Assembly: GCA_019677205.1 (NCBI GenBank)
Contig: JAAMXY010001095.1
Span: 1-36,763, forward strand
Direction: 5' to 3'
DNA: 36,763 bases
Source: Pinguiococcus pyrenoidosus
Taxonomy: Eukaryota > Sar > Pinguiophyceae > Pinguiochrysidales > Pinguiochrysidaceae
Shown here: positions 29,971 through 36,763 of the stretch, one piece after another
How the letters are laid out: every line of letters starts with the position of its first letter
Position numbering within the stretch: the first letter of the stretch is position 1
Program-made: the position numbers and the translations under genes
The notes under the pieces: model-generated
What the model saw: the letters and a program-made list of their open reading frames with translations, nothing else
Database searches by the model: none
What the model was told of the DNA's origin: nothing

Positions 29971-32900
29971 TCATCGCGAGAGGGATCTTGAACCGAGTTC
30001 TCCAAGAAGACGAGCATTCTCTAACATGATCTGCCTCGACTCGACTTCCGAGAGAAGGTCTTGTGGCCGGCGGCGGCCCTTCCGTCGCGGATCCGATGCG
30101 GCCTTCGTCTCTTCGACGTCGGCCACGTCGCCCAGCCGCGCAGGAGTCCCCCGCACCCCGTCGGGGGGCAGCTCGTGGGGGAGCAGATCCCCCGCACCGA
30201 AGAAGTCCGGAGAAGAACAGCGCAGCGGGCTTTTGCGATCCCTCGAGCAGATGGAGTTCCTGGAGAAGCTGTCATTCATCGCCACGGACGATCCACACTT
30301 GGACCCTTCGTGACTGATGGTGAGCTGGTGAATGACGATGGCCTGGTCTTGCACACGCTGCACGAGCTTCTCCCGTTCGCGTCCCAGCTTCTCGATAAGC
30401 GCGCGCATGTCGAGCTCAACGCTCTTCATTTCTTGTCGCCGCTCACGCTCCCTCTCCTCGTGTTCTCTCTGATACCGCTCCAGCTCTCGAAGCAGCATGC
30501 GACGCTCCGCGTTTGCGAGCATGAGGTCCGTCGGCATCGATTCCGCGTCTTGGTCGGCCTCGCGAAGCTTGCGCCGTAGCACTTGGGTCTCACGAAGAGC
30601 TGCCTCCCTCGCTTCTTCGGAGTCGATCAGCTTCTCTGCAAGCTCTTGCTCCCGCTCACCGGACAGCTGGAGACGCCTTCGAAGATCCGACGTGTCTGCT
30701 GCTGGCTCCCGTGGCTCTTGTGACTCGGACTGGTCTGCCTCCTCCTTCTCCAGGCCGCCGCCTTCCCGAAACACAGCCTCGCCACCAAGCGCGGATGCGC
30801 CGCCGTCCAAGCGGGGCACGTCCATGCCTGCCTGCCTGAGCCGCCCTATCAACTTGTCTAGATTCGAGGAATACAGCTGCTCTTGGGATTGGAGGCTCCT
30901 TTTCAGGACTTGGACGTCCCCCAGCACGCTTGCCAGTTCTGAGTCCTTCTGGTGCAGCCGGCCACGAACAGCCTCGAGGTCCTCTTTGATCTGCTGCTCA
31001 TGGTCGTCTGACTTCCTGGACATCATCTTCAAGGTGTGTTGAAGCGCCGCCGCTTCGTCCCTAAGGACCGCATTGGTCTCTTTCAGGGTGCTGTATGACT
31101 TCTGGATCTTCTCGAGGTGCTTGATGCGGGCGTCCCGGTGTTGGCATTCCTCGCGCAGCAGCTCGCATTCCAAAGCTCGCTCCCGCAGCCTCGCGGCAGT
31201 CGCTGCATGGTCCGCTACGCAGGAAGCCTGCCTCTTGGACTGCCTGTCACCTGCGTTCGTCGGTGCATTGCCCTGAGCACGCAATCGTAGCTCGGGAAGG
31301 CCCGTGCGACCCGGTGAGTGGCTTGAAGCGCCTCTGGAGCTCCCCCTTGATGCCGCAGCGGCGCCCCCGCGCGGCGCCATGCGTCCTTGGCGCGCGTTGG
31401 CACCTTGCTCGCCTTGCTCTTGCAGGTTTCCGAGGAGGCGCTCGTTTTCGCCTTCCAAGAACGCAACACGGGCCGCTGTGAGCCTCCGGTCATCTTCTAT
31501 CCTGTCCTGCGCGGCACGAAGCGACTTTGCCTCTTCGGCAAGCAAGCGGTTCTGCTCCCGTAGCATCTGCAGTTCCTTCCGCTGTGCTTCAAAGGCAGTG
31601 GGGGAGGGGCCCAAGTTCAACAACACCGTCCGATCGGGAGTTGAGTCACTCCACCGCAAGCTCTCGGTGCCGTTCGCCGGGAGATCCGGCCAGTTCGAGG
31701 TCTCCTGAGCCCTTCGATCCGTTGCAGGAAGCTGCCTCAGAGGGATTTCGGAGGGGCCGCCGACCTTGGGCTTGACATTCTGTTGGTCGAGGTTGCTGCG
31801 GACGAGCTCGGCTTTCTCCCGCTCCGACGCACGAAGGGCCTCGACGATGCCCTCCACCTGGCAACGAAGATCCTCTTCGACGTCTTCGTGTCGCGGCTCT
31901 TGCGGAGCAGGCGAAGCCCTTGTTGCTCCTTCGAGGGATGGCCGAAGGGCGCCGGCTTCCTGGAAGGCTTCGCTCACCATCTGGATGATCCGTTCGCTTC
32001 GCTCTTCTGCTTCGAGGCGGCGCGCCTCTTCGCGTTGGACGGCAAAGCGGAGCGTTTCTTCTTTCTTGCCCAGCGTGGATCTGAGCAGGCCCAACTCCGC
32101 CCCGTGCGTGTGCATCTGATCGCTGTTGCTCTGAATCTGCTCCATCAGCTTCTGACCGACCTCGTTGAGGCTGCGATCGGCATCCAAGGCAACCTCCTCG
32201 CTGATGCGGACACGTTCGAGCAGTTGGTCCTTCTCGCGCTCCAGCGCATCGGCTCGCTCACGGATCGCCGCCATCTGCAATCGAGCGCCGTTGGTCTCTC
32301 GCGAGGCGCCTTCCCTCAGCTTGGCCAACTCTACGGTAAGCTCGTGCGCCTGAAGTTTCCAGCGCTGAGCCTCCTTATCAAGAGCCTCGGAGCGCTTCTC
32401 GGCCTCCTCTGCGCGCAGCTCAAGCACCGACGAGGCCCTTTTGGCGTTCTCAAGGTCAGCATACGCAGCTCGCCTCGAAATTTCGGCGTCAGCGTGAGCG
32501 AGTCTCATCTGTTGGACGGCATCCCTCTCGCGCTCACTCGCGGCTGTGCACGATGCATGCGAGTTCCGCAGCTCTTTCATCTGCTCATCCAGGGCCCGCT
32601 GCAGCTCGGCGTTCCGTGATTGGCTCCTCTCGACGAGCGCCTCGGCTGCTCCTGCTCGGAAGACCGCCTCATCGATAGCCTGTCGATGGATCCCTAGCTC
32701 ATCAGCGTGTCGTTGACGCTCGTCGTTGAGCTCCCCCTGCATCCGCTCCACGGCCTTCCTCTCGGAGCGGAGCGCATCTTCAGCATCCGCCAGCCGTTTC
32801 TGCAGGCCCCTCCTCTCCATGTCTAGCTGCTCGTGGGACCTGGCCTCGTGCATTCTCAGCGACTTCTTTAGCTCGACGATCCCGAGATTACGACGCTCAA

Positions 32901-33462
32901 CTTCGCCATGCGCTTCAATCACCGAGTCTTCCAGCTGCTTTCGGAAGTCGGCTGCTTCCTTCAAGCGCTTCTTCAATGCTTCCGTCCGCTCCATGTGCTT
33001 CAGCCTTTCCTTCTGGATCGTCTCATTCCGGTCCCGCAGCTGCTGACGCAGCTTCAGGGCCGACTCCTGCAGCCGCGAGATGTGCATGCTTTGGCTCTGA
33101 AGGTCGCGGATGAATATCTGGCGCTCTGTGGCGTAGATAGCGTCTTCGTTCCTTTCCAAGCCTTGGTCGGGCTCCTCTGTCCGCTTCGAAGCCTTGGCCT
33201 TGGTCGCCCGCTTCGTACTCGTTCCACGCTGGAGGATCCGCGCCACCCGCTCCTCATACGTGCGCTCCGGAAAAAGGCGAAACCATGCTCTTCTAAGCAG
33301 CAAAATGCGAAGCTTTGTCATGAAAATCGTCACTTGGCTTTCCATAGAGCCCAGAGGGCCTGACAGAGCGTTCTCTGCACATTTCATAGCGATGGGTGCC
33401 GTGGAGATGGGTCCGTCTACTGCAGAGAGAGGGAACGCGCTGTTCCCCACACTGAATCGCAC
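29971..33462 (-). CDS. Large coiled-coil protein, family unassigned
   Basis: This is an intronless frame of 1163 codons. Heptad-rich, Glu/Arg/Lys/Leu-dominated coiled coils occupy about 105-500, 640-710, 750-960 and 1000-1095. They are broken by a Pro/Ser-rich linker (about 590-640) and a Gly/Arg/Ser-rich linker (about 710-750, ASRGSSRGASSHSP). The C-terminal 100 residues are Ser/Arg/Pro-rich. Near the N-terminus a hydrophobic/basic helix (MTKLRILLLRRAWFRLF, about residues 48-64) could anchor or target the protein. I do not recognise a family. Length and architecture resemble centrosomal, basal-body or Golgi tether proteins, but coiled coils match such proteins non-specifically. The start is uncertain: Mets at 26, 40 and 48 are all possible, and the first 25 residues look unconserved. 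It is divergent from the patatin gene, about 290 bp away. Confidence 0.8.
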   Translation of the reverse strand: MRFSVGNSAFPLSAVDGPISTAPIAMKCAENALSGPLGSMESQVTIFMTKLRILLLRRAWFRLFPERTYEERVARILQRGTSTKRATKAKASKRTEEPDQGLERNEDAIYATERQIFIRDLQSQSMHISRLQESALKLRQQLRDRNETIQKERLKHMERTEALKKRLKEAADFRKQLEDSVIEAHGEVERRNLGIVELKKSLRMHEARSHEQLDMERRGLQKRLADAEDALRSERKAVERMQGELNDERQRHADELGIHRQAIDEAVFRAGAAEALVERSQSRNAELQRALDEQMKELRNSHASCTAASERERDAVQQMRLAHADAEISRRAAYADLENAKRASSVLELRAEEAEKRSEALDKEAQRWKLQAHELTVELAKLREGASRETNGARLQMAAIRERADALEREKDQLLERVRISEEVALDADRSLNEVGQKLMEQIQSNSDQMHTHGAELGLLRSTLGKKEETLRFAVQREEARRLEAEERSERIIQMVSEAFQEAGALRPSLEGATRASPAPQEPRHEDVEEDLRCQVEGIVEALRASEREKAELVRSNLDQQNVKPKVGGPSEIPLRQLPATDRRAQETSNWPDLPANGTESLRWSDSTPDRTVLLNLGPSPTAFEAQRKELQMLREQNRLLAEEAKSLRAAQDRIEDDRRLTAARVAFLEGENERLLGNLQEQGEQGANARQGRMAPRGGAAAASRGSSRGASSHSPGRTGLPELRLRAQGNAPTNAGDRQSKRQASCVADHAATAARLRERALECELLREECQHRDARIKHLEKIQKSYSTLKETNAVLRDEAAALQHTLKMMSRKSDDHEQQIKEDLEAVRGRLHQKDSELASVLGDVQVLKRSLQSQEQLYSSNLDKLIGRLRQAGMDVPRLDGGASALGGEAVFREGGGLEKEEADQSESQEPREPAADTSDLRRRLQLSGEREQELAEKLIDSEEAREAALRETQVLRRKLREADQDAESMPTDLMLANAERRMLLRELERYQREHEERERERRQEMKSVELDMRALIEKLGREREKLVQRVQDQAIVIHQLTISHEGSKCGSSVAMNDSFSRNSICSRDRKSPLRCSSPDFFGAGDLLPHELPPDGVRGTPARLGDVADVEETKAASDPRRKGRRRPQDLLSEVESRQIMLENARLLGELGSRSLSR

Positions 33463-33748
33463 TTAAGCCGCGCTCTCCACACCATGCATGGGGGCCTCGG
33501 AAGCCTCCCTCCTCGTGAGGCGCGAACGGAGCCCCCGAGGGAGGAAAACTGTCCCGCACGGAGCGTCCAAAGGAGGCCGTCTAACGACTTAAGACTCCAT
33601 CTGCTTGAATTCGGTAAACACGGAGTCGATACTGTACGATGCGGCTAAGCGGTTTCAAACATCAAACGTCTCGTTATTTTCGCGTAGGATGGGTCCAGAA
33701 CTGGCCTGCTCGCGAGGAGATGACTGCGCACGACGAAGGCTGCAGCGA
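33463..33748. promoter_or_regulatory. Divergent promoter region, coiled-coil / patatin genes
   Basis: This 286-bp spacer lies between two head-to-head genes. No clear TATA or CCAAT box is visible. Upstream in-frame Mets of the patatin gene (33689) fall inside it, so its right border depends on the start used. Confidence 0.35.
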
Positions 33749-35129
33749 ATGGTGGTCATGGGGAGGTGTGGCTTGCACTCGCGGGGCTGGAGGCTCGCAT
33801 GGGCTCTGTTGGCGACTGTGCTCACGTCACAGGCCAGTGGCCCATCTCCGGTGGTGCTTCTGCCTGGCGGGGGCCTGTTCTTCTACTGGCAGGCGGGCGC
33901 GCTGAAGTGGCTTGCGAAGCAGCAGGCCCTGGGCAACGTCGCCGGCTCCCCTCGATACGTGGGAGCCTCGGCCGGTGCTCTCGCAGCCACGCTAGCGGTG
34001 TCAAATGTGGACTTTGACGAGGCGGTGGAGCGGGCCCTGCAGCTTGCAGAAGCAGCGAAGATCTGGGAGCGGCCCCTTGGCCTAGCAGGGGTACGAAGCC
34101 AGAAGGCGGCAGCCTGCTCGTGCGCGAGGAGCGCCTGCCCTTGCTCACGACGCCTGCCGTTGCTCACGACGCCTGCCTAGGTCTGGGGAGAGCTTGTGGA
34201 GCAATGGCTGGACGATCTCCTTCCGGAAGCGGCAGAAAAGAACGCCGAAGGCATGCTTCGCCTTGTTCGAGCCGCAAGCCGATCAGCTTCTCAGCACCGT
34301 CTCCCCCACCAGGTCGCCTCGGGATCATTCTCACGCGTGTGTCGATCGGCGGGATGGCGAGTCCGCTCCTGAGACCAAAGCACGACTTGATTGAGAGCTT
34401 CGCATCCAGGACGGAACTCATCGAATCTTCGGTTGGATCCGCGCACCTACCTTTCTTTCTCAATGGACGGGCCACCAGAAGGTGAGGCTTCTGCTATGAT
34501 CATGGAAGATTTGAAGCGATGATCGTGGAAGCTCTCCAGAGGAACTCACCCTTCACCCCTTCAGGTTTCGTGATCGATACTATGTGGACGGGATGTATCG
34601 CCTTCCCCAGCGTCGAATGGTGCACCTCGTGGAGCACAGCTGGAACACAAAACTGGACGTCTTGGACGAGCAGCAAGAGAGCAAAAGATCTTCGCGATTT
34701 TTGAGGCCGCTGCGCTTCTGGAAGCGACGAAAGCGCATGGCTGTGGACGAGGCGGCTGAAGGGATGGCAGGCTCCGCTCCAGCTGTTGTCTTGAGCTTTG
34801 CGCAGGACCCAGAGCTGAGAGCCATGCGCAACACATGGTTGAAGCTGAGGTGCACGCTCAAACCTGTCAAACTCCTGCTACTGCCTGACCAAGACTGAGC
34901 CGGATGCGTTAGGAGCGCGGAGCAACTTCGGCAAATGGTCCTTCAAGGAGAGAGATGGGCGGAAGAGAACACCGACGACATCATCGCCTCCCTCAATCGG
35001 TGCTCCTTAGATGCCTCTGTGGGCCAAGAAGAAGGAGGCGGCTTCATGGCCGTGCAATCATCACCTCGTCCCAGGGCGTCGCCATCGATTATTTCAGGAT
35101 CTTCGTCTGCCTACCTGGAGTCCTTGTAG
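33749..35129 (+). CDS. Patatin-like phospholipase / acyl hydrolase, secretory leader
   Basis: I predict 360 residues from exons 33749-34090, 34181-34250, 34313-34481, 34565-34849 and 34913-35129. The second intron (34251-34312) needs a GC donor; only this choice restores the family run GRLGIILTRVS. Patatin hallmarks are present: the glycine-rich oxyanion loop PGGGLFFYWQAG (39-50), the nucleophile elbow GASAG (Ser74) and the catalytic Asp202 in YVDG. SFASRTELIESSVGSAHLP then FFLNG is the conserved helix before the dyad Asp, and QLRQMVLQGERWAEE is the usual C-terminal helix. Patatins hydrolyse acyl esters of phospho-, galacto- or neutral lipids with a Ser-Asp dyad. The Met at 33749 gives a good signal peptide (AWALLATVLTSQA) ahead of the domain, suggesting secretion, ER or plastid routing. 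A Met at 33689 is an alternative start. The tail after about residue 310 is Ser-rich and unconserved. Confidence 0.9.
34141..34178. repeat. 19-bp tandem duplication at the 3' end of patatin intron 1
   Basis: TTGCTCACGACGCCTGCC plus one base is duplicated head to tail just before the CTAG acceptor of the first intron. Confidence 0.9.
34251..34312 (+). other. Putative GC-AG intron in the patatin gene
   Basis: This 62-nt intron begins GCATGC after GAAG and ends CCCCCACCAG after a clear pyrimidine tract. It joins phase 1 to phase 1. GT-donor alternatives (34313 and 34337) give open frames but lose the conserved GRLGIILTRV strand of the patatin fold. Confidence 0.75.
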
Positions 35130-36763
35130 CCAGCGGGCCTGCCAGCCGACACGGTACCATGGGAAGCAAAGACAACAGGCCTGCTTGGAAACGATAAAGA
35201 AGTCACAGCCGTGCGTGCACCAAAGTAAATAAATCCCTCATTCGTTGTATCCGGACGCTGCCGTCAAAAGCAACATGCGCTTGCGCGACATCGTCAAACT
35301 TCATAGACAAGGACAGCACAGAAGCAGAAGGCCAACCAAACGATTCCGCACATCACTAGGTAGCTTCATTTGCGCCCAAGCTAAACCTCACACAATACAG
35401 GCAGAGACGCAGATCGACATGATCCAAAGTATATGAGCACAATGGTGTCGTTAATAAACTCAACATCATCGGTCATATTGACAAAGCCATTGGAGAACAT
35501 AAGGGTAAAACAAATGCAAACTCCTTGTTGGCAGCACAGCAAGCAGGAAAATCCGCAATAAATTCTTCTAAACATGCAACAGAACATGGCATATCCGATG
35601 GCTACCATGAGGTACCAAACTACGTTCATCAATTTTCTTGATTCAACACAGTTGTCACACATACCGACTATCGACAAAAGCTGACTGCTTGTAAACCATC
35701 CCCAAACAGGACTGGTTCCAACATCAGCTATAATCTACAAACGAAGACCAAACATAAAGAAAGGGTCGTCAAGCGCGCTTGCAGCCAGAAGCACTCAGCT
35801 ACATTTCTATCGTCAACGCCAAAAGAACCGCTTAGCGCCATTGATATTATGCCTTATTCAGTTTTACAGCTCGTACAAGATATGTGAACAGAGGAAAGAT
35901 GAGAGAAACTGGCGTATATGGTATCAAGCCTTGTCGATGACGTACAAAGATCTGCCACAAAAAGACATTTTTAATGTTGTAAAGCCTTCTGCTACGCATA
36001 TTTAAAACGGTTGCTCAAAAAGTTCTTACAATTCTTTTTCCATGAGCTTTTTGAATTTTGGATCGCTCTTAGAAAAAAAGCTTAAAACAAACGAGAAATG
36101 CTTCCCTACTGTAAGAGGTATCCATTATTCTTCTCGTTGCAAAAATTGGCTACTGCTACTTGAAAACATCGTTTACACGCCGGGTGGAAATTTGCAAAGT
36201 TTTTAATTCTGGAGCAGCTACTGTTGGAAGTGTTTTCGGAATGGTTGGGATCTGATGTAGTTTCTCAGAAAGTTGGGAAGATATCAGATTGTGCAGAAAC
36301 GAACTGGCCTGCTTCCACATAAAAAAAAATTTGATACGCTCAACATCTCGATTTATTGTTTTTTTCGTTTGCCGGTTCTTCTTTCATCATTCTTGCTCCA
36401 TTCGCCACTTATCGTCAGCTTAAGTCGGGCTTATCCTGACTTGGTATTGGTACCTTTGGTATTGCAAGCAAGATTGCGTCTTGCCGCTTGCTCGCTCTTT
36501 ACCCCGTGTTGAAAACGTACCTTTTGTTGGCTTGGTCGTAGAACAAAGTTGCTCGTTTTTTTCGGTTTGTTTCTTTTCTCCTCTTCATTTTGCTACCCTT
36601 TCTCTCTTTGATTCTCTTCCCTCTAACCCTTAACATCCTGGAAATATTATATGACTTGTTTAGCCACTGGATGTGTCGGAGCTCTGCTTTGGGAGTTTTG
36701 ATTTGCCTGGACATAGATTTCTTCCACGTTTCTTGCTATGTTGCTTACTTTCACCTGTATCTT
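35130..36763. other. AT-rich 3' region without supported genes
   Basis: GC content falls sharply after the patatin gene. A possible AATAAA poly(A) signal lies at 35228-35233, about 100 bp after the patatin stop. Open frames are short (up to 98 codons; the longest, 35677-35381 on the minus strand, is Cys-rich and hydrophobic) and show no known motif. I see no tRNA, no long inverted repeat and no transposase remnant. Confidence 0.5.

Noticed and set aside
34313-34380. Patatin intron with a GTCGCC or GTGTGT donor and acceptor at 34380
   Set aside because: GTCGCC does not fit the donor consensus, GTGTGT gives a 44-nt intron, and both remove the conserved GRLGIILTRV strand.

Overview
This window is a gene-dense piece of a eukaryotic nuclear genome. 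It has spliceosomal introns of about 62-150 nt (GT-R-N-G donors, YAG acceptors, plus one likely GC-AG intron), GC-rich third codon positions, eukaryote-only proteins and an AT-rich right end. The best taxonomic marker is a triosephosphate isomerase-GAPDH fusion with a mitochondrial presequence, an arrangement best known from stramenopiles (diatoms, oomycetes and relatives) and other SAR lineages. A bZIP factor with an N-R-E-H-A basic region fits the same group. A MATE transporter with a signal-peptide-plus-basic leader hints at, but does not prove, a secondary plastid.

Layout from left to right: a kinesin-14 with an N-terminal calponin-homology domain (minus strand, running off the left edge); about 1.7 kb holding one unexplained open frame (minus); a MATE-family transporter (plus); a 1449-residue ABC half-transporter with a very long N-terminal extension (minus); a NOP53-like ribosome-biogenesis factor (plus); alpha-actinin (minus); a repeat-bearing intergenic stretch; the TPI-GAPDH fusion (minus); an approximately 1859-residue LRR protein that I read as a Roco (LRR-Roc-COR) protein with a dead GTPase P-loop (plus); the PC4/Sub1 transcription coactivator (minus); a bZIP factor in five exons (plus); a 1163-residue coiled-coil protein (minus); a patatin-like lipase in five exons (plus); then 1.6 kb of AT-rich sequence with no gene I can support.

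There is no operon logic. Three neighbouring pairs are divergent and share short spacers of 250-490 bp (ABC/NOP53, TPI-GAPDH/Roco-like, coiled-coil/patatin), so shared promoters are plausible. Kinesin, alpha-actinin and perhaps the coiled-coil protein are cytoskeletal; the others serve metabolism, ribosome assembly, transcription and transport.

Exon models were assembled by hand from frame continuity, splice dinucleotides and family alignment. Models with conserved domains on both sides of the junctions (TPI-GAPDH, PC4, actinin, MATE, patatin) are secure. The 3' ends of the Roco-like and bZIP genes rest mainly on phase-consistent splice sites. The most unusual item is the Roco-like pseudo-GTPase with its large unrecognised C-terminal half.
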